Counted from the stretch's first letter, positions 37,409-46,730 are shown. The stretch: DNA of 64,000 bases from Psychrobacillus sp. FSL H8-0483 (GCF_038637725.1 NZ_CP152052.1:913501-977500), one strand, 5' to 3'. The notes: generated from the sequence alone by a model not told the origin. A program made the numbers and translations.

Positions 37409-37720
37409 ATGAAAGTGTATAAATGTAATTCGTGTGACTATCAAAGTATATCCAAAAAATACGTTTGTCCGAAATGCTTTAAAGGGAAACTGATAGAGGA
37501 AATAGTAGCTTCAGATGGATCTGTTTATAGTTTTACGGACATTCATATCGCACCAGCTGAATTCGCAGACATTACGCCTTACACAGTTGCACTTGTACAA
37601 TTAAATGCCGCCAATGTAAAAGTGACAGTTCGAGTAGATTCTCCCGTTCAAATTGGAGATAAGGTTAAATTAGATAGGTTTGAAAATAGTACCTATTTAT
37701 ATAAGAAGATATCAGAGTAA
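37409..37720 (+). CDS. DUF35 Zn-ribbon/OB-fold partner of the thiolase-like protein
   Basis: A 103-residue protein: an N-terminal zinc ribbon with four Cys (CNSC and CPKC) at about residues 5-25, then an OB fold (SFTDIHIAP, VRVDSPVQIGDKVKL). DUF35 proteins form stable complexes with thiolases and thiolase-like aldolases. It follows the thiolase gene after 7 bases. ATG 37409 gives the natural zinc-ribbon start; the open frame before it lies inside the thiolase gene. Confidence 0.85.
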   Translation: MKVYKCNSCDYQSISKKYVCPKCFKGKLIEEIVASDGSVYSFTDIHIAPAEFADITPYTVALVQLNAANVKVTVRVDSPVQIGDKVKLDRFENSTYLYKKISE

Positions 37721-37725
37721 GAAAT

Positions 37726-37771
37726 CCCTGTGCTTGGAATAAATGATCCTATTTCAAGCGCAGGTTTTGTT
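37726..37771 (+). terminator. Terminator at the end of the glc-TRAP-thiolase operon
   Basis: Stem CCTG.GCTTG / CAAGC.CAGG extended by AAT/ATT pairs, loop in AAATGATCCT, followed by TTTTGTTGT. It separates the DUF35 gene from the BASS carrier. Confidence 0.65.
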
Positions 37772-37788
37772 GTATGGAGGTTTAATTT

Positions 37789-38763
37789 ATGAAATTTATT
37801 CCAAAAGCGTCGCATATTATTTCGAAATACTTACCTGCTTGGATCATTTTATTTTCGTTTATGGCTTATTTTTTTCCAAACCTTTTTATTCCGATACGCA
37901 GTTTTACAGGTGCAGGATTAGGGATGATCTTTTTGTTGATGGGATTGTCATTATCAACAGAAAAATTGTTATTGGTCATTAAAAAACCAAAGCATGCACT
38001 TTTAGGCGTCTTATTAAAATGGACTGTAATGGTCACAGTTACAATTGTCGTTGCTTATCTATTTTTCAAAGATAACGCTGAATTAGCAACGGGAATTATT
38101 TTAGCTGGCACTGTTCCAAGCGGGACTTCCGCTAATATATATACATTTATTGCTGGTGGGGAAGCAGCATTGAGTATAACAATGGCCACAATGGATACGA
38201 TTATTTCTCCAATTCTTACACCAACTTTAGTACAATTTTTTGCAGGGAAACTTATTCCTATCGCATTTTTGCCCTTGTTTTTAAATATTATCTACATTGT
38301 ATTTCTTCCATTGTTTTTGGGATTATTTCTTCAATGGAAGTTTGCTAAAAAAATAGAAGTAATTAAACCTTATACTGCGGTACTTTCCCAGATTGCACTT
38401 TTTATAGTAGTGTTATCCGTTATTTCTGGTGCCCAAAACTCGCTTCAAACAAATTTGTCCTCATTACCGCTTATTTTTATAGCTGTCTTTTTTCAAGTTT
38501 CTATTCCGATGTTAGCAGGTTATTGGATTTCGAAGCTCTTAAAAGTACCCGAACAAAATGCTCGTGCAATTTTGTTTCACACTGGTATATGTAATACAGC
38601 ATTAGCAGCTACCCTTGCAATGGAACATGTTAGTTCATTAGCAGCGGTACCTTCTGTAGCGAATATGGTCATCAATTTAACTTTAGGTGCTTTTGTAGCA
38701 AACTTTTTTTCGAGTAAAAAGGAAAAAGTGACTGTTTTCTCCCAAGCTAAAAACCCCCAATAA
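37789..38763 (+). CDS. BASS-family sodium-coupled carrier (PanS-like)
   Basis: A 324-residue membrane protein with about 9-10 helices. Family patches: GLGMIFLLMGLSLS, LAGTVPSGTSANIYTFIAGG (the crossover/sodium site) and HTGICNTALAATLA. Members carry bile acids, pyruvate, pantoate or other organic anions. GGAGG lies before the ATG. It is separated from the operon upstream by a terminator but points the same way; it may export or import an acid of the same pathway. Confidence 0.78.
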   Translation: MKFIPKASHIISKYLPAWIILFSFMAYFFPNLFIPIRSFTGAGLGMIFLLMGLSLSTEKLLLVIKKPKHALLGVLLKWTVMVTVTIVVAYLFFKDNAELATGIILAGTVPSGTSANIYTFIAGGEAALSITMATMDTIISPILTPTLVQFFAGKLIPIAFLPLFLNIIYIVFLPLFLGLFLQWKFAKKIEVIKPYTAVLSQIALFIVVLSVISGAQNSLQTNLSSLPLIFIAVFFQVSIPMLAGYWISKLLKVPEQNARAILFHTGICNTALAATLAMEHVSSLAAVPSVANMVINLTLGAFVANFFSSKKEKVTVFSQAKNPQ

Positions 38764-38901
38764 ACGGTTTTGTCGTTTTGGGGGTGGGATTTCTCGTGTT
38801 TCAGATGTTATTTGTTGAGCTCGCAAGTAAGTCGTTGCGTTCATGGTGGATATTGGTAAATCAGTATTAAAAATAAGTCTTTGCGAATGCAAAGAGCTGG
38901 A

Positions 38902-39807
38902 TCATTCAATCTCCAAATGCTCCTTCAATTTTCCGGTAACATTATTCAACTCTTCTTCATCCATCATATAGTACCAGATACCATCCAGAAGCTTGCCTTC
39001 TCCCTTTTCAAAAGACAAAGTATCCATTTGGTTTAGTACATTTTTATATCCTTTTTGTATATCCACCATTTGTTCAAAGGTCATATTTGTTCGGATGTTT
39101 TTTTCGAAGCTTCCCAATACATCCTTGTAATTCCAAAGACTCTTAATGGAAGCACCTTCTTTTAAGATGGCATGGAGTACTTGCTTTTGTCTAGCTTGTC
39201 TTCCAAAGTCACCAAGTGGATCTTCCTTTCGCATCCGAACATAGTCTAGTGCTTGTTCTCCATTTAAATGAATGCTTCCTTCAGTAAAAGTATAACCATC
39301 TTCTTCAAAAGCTATTTCATTATCGACAGTAACTCCACCAATAATATCGACAATTTCTAGAAAACTTTCCATATTTACTTGTATGACGTAGTCAATAGGA
39401 ATATCAAGCAAGCCCTCAACTGATTGCATAGCCATCTCCATCCCGCCAAAAGCGTACGCATGATTGATTTTATCTAGCTTATCTTTTCCGATGATTTCTG
39501 TATACGTATCTCGGGGAATACTAACCATTTTCGTTGAATTAGTCGAAGGGTTAACAGTTAACACGATAATTGTATCAGAGCGGCCTTTGTCATTCTCCCG
39601 TTCATCGACACCAAGCAGGAGTAATGAAAAAGGTTCTTTTTGGACTAATTCCACTTCTGTAGTCCTTAAATCAGAAACCTTTCGTATTTCAGGTTCATGT
39701 ATTGTTTCTATCGTAGTGGAAACATCATTATAGAAAATACTTGCATAGATGACTCCACCAATTATAAGGCAGGAAATAATTGAAATCCAGATGATCTTCT
39801 TAGACAT
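38902..39807 (-). CDS. LCP-family (LytR-CpsA-Psr) cell-wall polymer ligase
   Basis: A 301-residue protein with one N-terminal membrane helix (about 5-25) and an extracellular LCP domain: LLGVDERENDKGRSDTIIVL, VSIPRDTYTEI, INHAYAFGG, and the Arg-rich ALDYVRMRKEDPLGDFGRQ. LCP enzymes move undecaprenyl-linked polymers (teichoic acid, SCWP) onto peptidoglycan. A longer paralogue is at 59839-60891 beside tagO. Confidence 0.88.
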   Translation of the reverse strand: MSKKIIWISIISCLIIGGVIYASIFYNDVSTTIETIHEPEIRKVSDLRTTEVELVQKEPFSLLLLGVDERENDKGRSDTIIVLTVNPSTNSTKMVSIPRDTYTEIIGKDKLDKINHAYAFGGMEMAMQSVEGLLDIPIDYVIQVNMESFLEIVDIIGGVTVDNEIAFEEDGYTFTEGSIHLNGEQALDYVRMRKEDPLGDFGRQARQKQVLHAILKEGASIKSLWNYKDVLGSFEKNIRTNMTFEQMVDIQKGYKNVLNQMDTLSFEKGEGKLLDGIWYYMMDEEELNNVTGKLKEHLEIE

Positions 39808-40044
39808 GAGGAACCTCGATTCTTTTATGGAAAAACGTATTGTTATATGTATGAATGAAACGATGAAATTATTAATAGAAAGTATGTATGTAAAAGCAAG
39901 TTATTAAACATATAAAGGGATAGGAGTTTTCTGAATTAGAAAATAAAGTTTGAATTTTCAAATAGGTTCTGGAGTTAAACATTGCATCTGGTGAAAATGG
40001 ACAATTTAAACCAACAAAGATTGCAACTCTTTCGCATGCAGCTA

Positions 40045-40226
40045 AATTCTTTCCGCTTTAGGCGGAGGCTTTCCGCGGGGTGAGCGATAAGCCATCACCA
40101 CAGCTCACGCGTCGTTTGTGATGTCTTATCTGTCTCACTCATCCCGTTGGAGTCGCCGCTTGCCGCTTCAATTAACAAAGTGATAATGTTCGAATTTTAA
40201 TGACAAAGCAATATGAAATTAACTCA
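40045..40226 (+). repeat. Family R1 MITE-like element, left-truncated
   Basis: Carries the core CGCTTTAGGCGG.GGCTTTCCGCGGGG to GGAGTCGCCGCTTGCCGCTTC and the right flank ending GAAATTAACTCA (40215-40226); the long left flank of other copies is absent. It ends 72 bases before the next gene and fills much of the 490-base gap 39808-40298. Confidence 0.65.
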
Positions 40227-40298
40227 AATAATAAAAAAAATCCTCTCATTTGTAAAAATGGGGGGGTTTTTCTGTATAATAAAAGAGGAGGTGTTTAT

Positions 40299-41351
40299 AT
40301 GAAGCTATTAAGTAAGTCCATGATTATGGTTTTAGCAATAGTTACTTTGCTACCGTCCGTTGCAAGTGCTTCTATTTTTAAGGATGTGCAAGAGCAAGCA
40401 TGGTATTATCCTTATTTATTATCCAATCAAAAACAAGAAATTATTACAGGATATGAAGACGGAACATTTCGTCCACACGAATCTATAACAAGGGCACAAG
40501 CGGCAAAAATTATTAGTAAAATTATTGAACTACCAGAAGTAGGTGACTATAAACCAGCATATAAAGACGTAAGTTTGGAGCATTCAGCATACAATGAAAT
40601 TGCTGCACTCACGAAAGCTGGAATATTTAAAGATGGTGAGTACTTTCATCCAAATAAATCGTTAACAAGGGCTCATCTTTCTAAAATTATTGTGCTAATG
40701 TTTGAGTTTACAGTAGAACAGGATGTGGAATTGCCTTTTCATGATGTACCAGAGGATTACTGGGCAAAACCGTACATAGCTTTTCTTGCGAAAAATGGTA
40801 TTTCCACTGGAGTATCGAAAAATTCGTTTGCTCCTACTCAAGCTGTTACACGTGCGCAAATGATAGTATTGATTGATAAGAGCGCTAAGTTTAAAGAAAA
40901 TCCTAGTGTGAACAATGTATTATACGATCCATTCGTAAAAGAATATAAAACGATTAAGCAAGGTAATGATAAATTTGTATTGGAAACAATTCAACTTGTC
41001 AATGAAGAGCGACAAAAAATGGGTCTGCCTATATTAGTGGAAGATCCCGAACTTAATCAAATTGCATTTGTCAAAGCACAGGATATGGTCATGCATAATT
41101 ATTTTGAACATGAGTCTCCTTTATATGGTGCGCCTTGGGACATGGCAGAGGGATTTGGTTATACGTATAGAACGTTTGGGGAAAACATTGCCCATGGATA
41201 TAAAAATTCTAGTAATGTTGTAACTGCCTGGATGAATTCTAAAGGACATCGTGCCAATATTTTAAATGAAAAGTATACAAATATTGGTGTAGGTATAGCG
41301 TTAGATTCAAATAAAAACTATTATTATGTTCATATGTTTTCAAGTAAATAA
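40299..41351 (+). CDS. SLH-domain surface protein with CAP (SCP/PR1) domain
   Basis: A 350-residue exported protein: signal peptide (about 1-25), three SLH repeats (about 26-200, e.g. GYEDGTFRPHESITRAQ), and a C-terminal CAP domain (about 225-350) with HNYFEHESP, GENIAHG and the conserved GHRANIL. Bacterial CAP proteins are secreted and of unclear biochemical role. ATG 40299 has GAGGAGG 8 bases upstream; the upstream open frame runs into an R1 repeat and is not used. A terminator follows. Confidence 0.88.
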   Translation: MKLLSKSMIMVLAIVTLLPSVASASIFKDVQEQAWYYPYLLSNQKQEIITGYEDGTFRPHESITRAQAAKIISKIIELPEVGDYKPAYKDVSLEHSAYNEIAALTKAGIFKDGEYFHPNKSLTRAHLSKIIVLMFEFTVEQDVELPFHDVPEDYWAKPYIAFLAKNGISTGVSKNSFAPTQAVTRAQMIVLIDKSAKFKENPSVNNVLYDPFVKEYKTIKQGNDKFVLETIQLVNEERQKMGLPILVEDPELNQIAFVKAQDMVMHNYFEHESPLYGAPWDMAEGFGYTYRTFGENIAHGYKNSSNVVTAWMNSKGHRANILNEKYTNIGVGIALDSNKNYYYVHMFSSK

Positions 41352-41397
41352 AAAAAGCATGAAACAGGGGAACTATTCCTCGGTTTCATGCTTTTTT
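41352..41397 (+). terminator. Terminator after the SLH-CAP gene
   Basis: Stem AAAAAGCATGAAAC / GTTTCATGCTTTTT (with GGGG..CCTC upper pairs) and T run. Confidence 0.9.
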
Positions 41398-41460
41398 AAT
41401 TAAGCTCTCAAAGGGCACTAAAAAAGTGTTATTCTAATAAATTGTCTATCAAATAGCCGC

Positions 41461-41592
41461 TAAGAGAATTTAGCGCTTTGGCATTCGCTTTCCGCGGGCG
41501 AGCGACGAGCCTCCTCCTTCGCTACGCTTCGTGCGGGGTCTCGTCTGTCTCGCTTTCCCGCAGGAGTCTCATGCGTCGCGCTAAATTCTCTT
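41461..41592 (+). repeat. R1-related element with perfect 16-bp inverted ends
   Basis: TAAGAGAATTTAGCGC (41461-41476) and its exact inverse (41577-41592) flank a core with CGCTTTCCGCGGG and TCCCGCAGGAGTC. The core matches R1; the flanks differ, so it may be a sister family. It lies in the 760-base gene-free stretch 41352-42110. Confidence 0.65.
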
Positions 41593-41831
41593 AAATTAAA
41601 TACAGCAATAGTACCTACAAAATACTAATTTCTAGTTTTTCAGTGCCTACCCTCAAATTAACATACCCTTAAAATAAGAAACCCCCATTCATTATGTGGA
41701 AAGCGTTGATCTGTTAACTATAACTTTAAAAAAATGCATTTTAGAATAGAATTTTTCACTAATTTCTAATGCTTGTAAACAGTCTTATGACAGAAAAATA
41801 GATAGTATCCAACTTATAAAACAGTAAAAGA

Positions 41832-41857
41832 GCTCCCGAAATTGCATCTTCGGGAGC
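41832..41857. other. Orphan terminator-like hairpin
   Basis: 9-bp stem GCTCCCGAA / TTCGGGAGC with an 8-base loop; on the minus strand a T-rich stretch follows. No coding gene I can support ends here. Confidence 0.4.
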
Positions 41858-41934
41858 CTTCAACGTTAGTAAGAAAGAATCTATTCTCTCATTATCCAAA
41901 ACAGTACTAACCTGTTGCCTAAAGTAGCAGGAAG

Positions 41935-42055
41935 GCGACGGAATGACGAGAGTCACAAGAGTACCGAAAAAGTAGAGGAGGATCGTGACGCTAGTCACGA
42001 TCCTCCTCTACAATAAATCGCGCGGTAATGATGTAACAAAAGTTCATTCCAAAGC
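41935..42055 (+). repeat. Family R3 element, copy 3, with 17-bp hairpin
   Basis: A perfect 17-bp hairpin (41973-41989 / 41994-42010, TAGAGGAGGATCGTGAC, loop GCTA) followed by ACAATAAATCGCGCGGTAAT and TTCATTCCAA, which align with copy 2 at 18108-18190. The stem sequence differs from copy 2 but pairing is kept. Confidence 0.5.
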
Positions 42056-42110
42056 AAATCCGGAAACATCCTCGAACAGGTTTAATACTTAAATGTCGCT
42101 TTTCGCTTGT

Positions 42111-44363
42111 TTAATTAGCGTCCGTATATTCCGGGCCACTAGGTAATAAATCCAGCATACCTAGTCGTTCAAAGCCTTCTTTAATCTTAGTTGTGTACCC
42201 TAATTGATTTTGATCTAAATACGTAGCTTTTGAAACAATTAAATCCTTAATAAATGGTAAGTGACTTGGGTCGATATCCTGCCAAAGTGTATAGGAGTTT
42301 ATTAAATCTTCCAGCGTTAGATGATTATAGTCTCTTCCAACAAATTCTCTTTTCGGAGAAACTTTGTACCATATATCATGATCTGGTCGAATCCACAAAT
42401 TCTTATCTTTATTAATTGCTGTTTGAATACTAGTAGCAGTTGTTAAATATTTAACATCACCAAACTCGTTATAAGCAGTTAGTAGAATATTCATCCCCCC
42501 AAGTACGTGGTTCATAGATGAATGAGTATGAGTAGTGACATTTTGCCCAACAGGGAAGTAGTCAGAGATATAGTAAGAATTACCGTCAACTGGAATATAA
42601 TTTCCTTTACTTTTCTGAGTAGTTAATAGATTAGCATAATTTCTTAGTGCTTCATTATAATTATCATGACCAAACTCTTTTCCACTTTTATATAGGAAAA
42701 GAGCAATCTGCTCATTAAATCTAGTATCTACAAAAGGTGCAGTAATCCCATATAAACTTTTTAAATACGTACTAGTTACTTCCGTCTCCCAATAAGTCTT
42801 ATCACCTTTAAAAACTTGAAGGTTAACAAATGAATTAATTAGTAGATTCTCAAAATATCGTTCTTTATTCTCTTCATAGAGTTTCAATATACGATCTTCT
42901 TTTACCATCAGTAAGTTTCGACCAAATCCATTGTACGAAGAAGGCATTGGTTCGACAGTAACAGCCATCTTATTATATGGTCCATCTGCTGTATACCATG
43001 AGTTTCGCTTGCGGTAGTTCACCGCTGATTCCAGCATCCAACTGTCCATAGAAGCTCTTGTTTTAAATAGAAGTTCATTCGATTTCATAAACCAATAATC
43101 GACAATGTCTGAACCTAAAGATTTAAGTGGTATAACCGTGAGTTGTGCATCTCCAAGCTGAATATCGGAAAATGCATCAACTTCTGCTTTAAGATCTCTT
43201 GTTACACTCTTTGCTTCGTCTGAATATGTGAGTGTAAGTTGCTTCGAACGATATAGCTTACTAAACATAGTTTGATAGACATCGTTTGATACTGTTTTAG
43301 TTTCGACAATACCTTTGGGATAGGTAGTAGGGTCGTATCCAAAAGTGTCATCTTCATTTTTCTCTATTGGATAACGGTCATAACTTATTAACTTAGAACT
43401 CTCAATATTTGATGTTTTCATCAGTAAGTCAAGCTGAATAGGCGTACTGGAATCATTAATTAAACTAGTGAAAACGAGATAGTCATTATTTGGAAAATCT
43501 CTTCTTGTAATTTCTAGAGTTGCCTTTGAATTTACCACTCGATATGTATATACAGTATCAGTTGCATATCCGTATTCAGTAGTTGTTTCACCTAAATATT
43601 TTAAATCGTTTTTAGAGCGAATGTATGTTTTATAACCAGTAGATAGAGGGACCTCAACGATATTTTGTACTTCTCGAACCGTCTCCAACTTGCCATTTGT
43701 TGGTGCTTCGTTAAAAGTAACATCTGATAATGGCTCAATCTTTCCTGTTGCTACCATTGCACGATGTAAAAACACTACAAATGTTCCTCTGTTAACTCCT
43801 GATTTCGGATCGAACGTACCATCTTCTTTACCTGTAGTGATCTTGTGTTGTGCAAGGAGTGTTACACCTTCTTTATGGGACGCGCTAATCTTCGAATCAT
43901 CTTTAAAGGAAATTTCTTCTCCTGTATTTTCTAATTCAAAAGCTCTCGCAATAACGGAAGCCATTTGCTCACGAGTTAACGTATCTCCAGCCCCAAACGT
44001 TTTGTCTGGTTTTCCGTTAAAAATACCTGCCTTATACGTGGCCATAACCCCTTTTAAATAACTAGATTTTGCACTAATGTCTGTAAAAATGGGCTGGTAG
44101 GGAGAATCGGGAAGTTTTAAGGCACTTGTCAATAAATTCGCGGCTTGCCCACGTGATACGTCGACAGAAGGTCTAAAATGTAAATCAGGATATCCATTAA
44201 TAATTTCTAAACCAACTAATTGAGTAACTTCATCTTTGGCCCAATAATTATTATGTATATCAATAAATTTTTGATCTATAGACTCTGCTTGCGTAATAGT
44301 GGTATGGATGCTGAAAATAAAGGATATTGTTAGAAAAAATACAAAAAACTTTCTTATTCTCAA
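42111..44363 (-). CDS. SLH-domain exported protein with large unassigned C-terminal region
   Basis: A 750-residue exported protein. Signal peptide (about 1-28), three SLH repeats at about 30-205 (NGYPDLHFRPSVDVSRGQ, NGKPDKTFGAGDTLTREQ, TGKEDGTFDPKSGVNRG). Residues 225-450 look beta-rich; residues 450-735 look helical with many aromatic residues (THTHSSMNHVLGGMNILL, YNHLTLEDLINSYTLW). The helical part recalls alpha/alpha-barrel glycan-processing enzymes, but I cannot name the family. Wall attachment through SLH is clear; activity unknown. It stands alone, divergent from the amidase gene. Confidence 0.78.
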   Translation of the reverse strand: MRIRKFFVFFLTISFIFSIHTTITQAESIDQKFIDIHNNYWAKDEVTQLVGLEIINGYPDLHFRPSVDVSRGQAANLLTSALKLPDSPYQPIFTDISAKSSYLKGVMATYKAGIFNGKPDKTFGAGDTLTREQMASVIARAFELENTGEEISFKDDSKISASHKEGVTLLAQHKITTGKEDGTFDPKSGVNRGTFVVFLHRAMVATGKIEPLSDVTFNEAPTNGKLETVREVQNIVEVPLSTGYKTYIRSKNDLKYLGETTTEYGYATDTVYTYRVVNSKATLEITRRDFPNNDYLVFTSLINDSSTPIQLDLLMKTSNIESSKLISYDRYPIEKNEDDTFGYDPTTYPKGIVETKTVSNDVYQTMFSKLYRSKQLTLTYSDEAKSVTRDLKAEVDAFSDIQLGDAQLTVIPLKSLGSDIVDYWFMKSNELLFKTRASMDSWMLESAVNYRKRNSWYTADGPYNKMAVTVEPMPSSYNGFGRNLLMVKEDRILKLYEENKERYFENLLINSFVNLQVFKGDKTYWETEVTSTYLKSLYGITAPFVDTRFNEQIALFLYKSGKEFGHDNYNEALRNYANLLTTQKSKGNYIPVDGNSYYISDYFPVGQNVTTHTHSSMNHVLGGMNILLTAYNEFGDVKYLTTATSIQTAINKDKNLWIRPDHDIWYKVSPKREFVGRDYNHLTLEDLINSYTLWQDIDPSHLPFIKDLIVSKATYLDQNQLGYTTKIKEGFERLGMLDLLPSGPEYTDAN

Positions 44364-44592
44364 AAATATTACCTCCTAAAATTATGTCAATAACTATCAT
44401 AACAAATAAATCTATTAAAATGTATGGTCATTTGAAGGGATTATATGAAGTTAATGTATTTAATATCCAAATTTCTTTTTATTGAAACATGGAATTTAGT
44501 GAAAAAATAGCGAATAGAGTAAAAATGTAGGATATTATTTGATGGACATCTTTGATAGTATCTAATAAAGACGGATAGAGAGGAGAACAAAA

Positions 44593-46491
44593 GTGAGAGG
44601 TTTTTTAAAAAAAATGGTTATTGCAAGTCTCGTGCTTATTGCGGCTACTTCGTTTTCTACTAAAGCGAGTGCAAATCAAATATTTTCGGATGTTTCTACT
44701 TCCGATGAAGGATATCAAGAAATTGAATACATATATAACAAAGGAATAATAAAAGGATATACAGTTAATGGTAAGCAATATTATAAGCCAGGCGAAGTAT
44801 TAAAACGTTCTCAAGCAGCAAAAATGCTTGTGGAAGCTAGTAATCAAAAACCTTTAATCGTAAGCAAATCTAGTTTTACAGATGTTAAGGTGGGGACTGA
44901 AGCATCAGGCTACATAGAACGCGCTGTAAAGTCTGGTTTCTTAAAAGGAAATAGTGATGGAACTTTTGGAATTAATAAACCTTTAACAAGAGATGACATG
45001 AGTATTGCTTTAGCAAAAGCATTCAACTTGAGTCTAACAGAATTTGCAAATAAGCCAATTATCTTTACAGATATAGCGGAAACTAGCAATATTGCAAAGT
45101 ATGTGAAAGCTATTTACTATAATGGACTTACGCAAGGGGACGGTAATAAGTATTTGCCTCATAATGGAGTTACACGTAAACATTTTGCACTTTTCGTAGC
45201 TCGTGGAATGGAAGATTCTTTTAAGCTAGAAGTAGGGGGGATAACTACCCCGGATAGCGATCAATCCATTGGAAAAGTAATCGTTACTCTAACTAATGAT
45301 ACATTAAATGTTCGAACTGAGCCAAATACATCTAGTACAATTGTTGGCCAAGTAAATAATGGTGACATTTTAGAAGTTTATGAAAAAATAGGCGATTGGT
45401 TGAAGGTAGATTATCAGGGAGAGTTACATTATATCAGCAGTGATTTTACAGCTTTCTTAGATATCAATGGACAACCTATTAAAGAATCTACTGGACAAGT
45501 TCAGATTACTTCTGCTGAGTTGAATGTAAGAAGTAAACCATTAGCGACTTCTAGTGTAGTTGGGGTGCTTCTCTTAAATGAAAAGGTAGAAACATACGGT
45601 TTATACGATGGATGGTACTTAGTAAAAATGAATGGAGTTCCAGGCTATATTAATGCTAAGTACACAAGTTCAGAAACAGACGGTCCTGAGACTCCAGAAG
45701 AACCTGGTACTCCACCACCGACTGGTTTAGGAAATCTAGCTGGTAAAGTAACAGTTCCTTCATTAAATGTTCGCAGTGGTCCAGGTGCTTCTTATCCAAA
45801 TGTAGGAAAATTAACAAAAGGTATGATGGTTTCTGTACAAAGTATTAATGGTTATTGGGCGAAAGTGAAATATGCAGGTGGAGAAGGTTATACACACAAA
45901 TCATATTTAAAGCTATTGAATCAATCAGGTAGTGTGTTGAAAAATAGAATTATATTGATAGATCCAGGCCACGGTGGTACAGATCCAGGATCTTCTAGTC
46001 AAGGAGTAACTGAAAAAAGCGTTGTTATTAAAGTTGCAAAACTGGTAGAGCAAAAGCTTAAAAGTCAAGGTGCCACAGTTATAATGACTAGAACAGGTGA
46101 TACCTATCCAACACTTCCGGATCGTGTTGCTTTATCAAAATCAACTTTTTCAGAAATTTATGTAAGTATTCATGTAAACGCAATTAATAATGCTTCCGTA
46201 ACTGGTACAGAGACGTTCTATAATCTGACATCAAATGAGAATGGAGCTGAAAGTAAAGTACTGGCTACTAAAATTCATTCTGAAATTGTTAAAAATGCAA
46301 ATATGGTTGATCGCCGAATAAAAGAAGCGGATTTTTATGTTAATAGGATGGTAGATATACCATCTGTTTTAGTTGAACTAGGGTTTATTACAAACCAAGC
46401 AGATCTTAATAAATTGATTAGTGATAAGTTTTTAGAGATATATGCTCAATCTATTTATAACGGGATTGTAGATTATTATTCAGCTCCTTAA
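44593..46491 (+). CDS. SLH-anchored N-acetylmuramoyl-L-alanine amidase
   Basis: A 632-residue autolysin: signal peptide, three SLH repeats (about 30-205), three bacterial SH3 domains (about 222-285, 300-362, 385-440; each with LNVR and a WxKV-like strand), and a C-terminal zinc amidase_3 domain. Zinc and catalytic residues visible are H460 (DPGHGG), E474 (TEKS), H527 (SIHVNA) and E595 (ELGF). It cuts the bond between MurNAc and the stem peptide. GTG start with GAGAGGAG upstream. A terminator follows. Confidence 0.92.
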   Translation: MRGFLKKMVIASLVLIAATSFSTKASANQIFSDVSTSDEGYQEIEYIYNKGIIKGYTVNGKQYYKPGEVLKRSQAAKMLVEASNQKPLIVSKSSFTDVKVGTEASGYIERAVKSGFLKGNSDGTFGINKPLTRDDMSIALAKAFNLSLTEFANKPIIFTDIAETSNIAKYVKAIYYNGLTQGDGNKYLPHNGVTRKHFALFVARGMEDSFKLEVGGITTPDSDQSIGKVIVTLTNDTLNVRTEPNTSSTIVGQVNNGDILEVYEKIGDWLKVDYQGELHYISSDFTAFLDINGQPIKESTGQVQITSAELNVRSKPLATSSVVGVLLLNEKVETYGLYDGWYLVKMNGVPGYINAKYTSSETDGPETPEEPGTPPPTGLGNLAGKVTVPSLNVRSGPGASYPNVGKLTKGMMVSVQSINGYWAKVKYAGGEGYTHKSYLKLLNQSGSVLKNRIILIDPGHGGTDPGSSSQGVTEKSVVIKVAKLVEQKLKSQGATVIMTRTGDTYPTLPDRVALSKSTFSEIYVSIHVNAINNASVTGTETFYNLTSNENGAESKVLATKIHSEIVKNANMVDRRIKEADFYVNRMVDIPSVLVELGFITNQADLNKLISDKFLEIYAQSIYNGIVDYYSAP

Positions 46492-46501
46492 TATTATGGG
46501 G

Positions 46502-46541
46502 CAAAAAACCATTTCGTAATTTTGCGAAATGGTTTTTTGTT
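46502..46541 (+). terminator. Terminator after the amidase gene
   Basis: 11-bp stem AAACCATTTCG / CGAAATGGTTT followed by TTTTG. Confidence 0.9.
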
Positions 46542-46730
46542 GTCTAGGAAATTATTAAAATTTTGTTGTGAATAACATCCTACAAGAGTTTAGCTATCGA
46601 GGTTCTAAAGGCTTATGCATTTACTAAAGCGAAATTTTTGTTATCTATTTGATATATAACTGTAATGTTGGAAGCTATTTAAAGATGATAGTATTACTAA
46701 TAGAAAGAATAAAGGAGAGATTCAAAGAGA

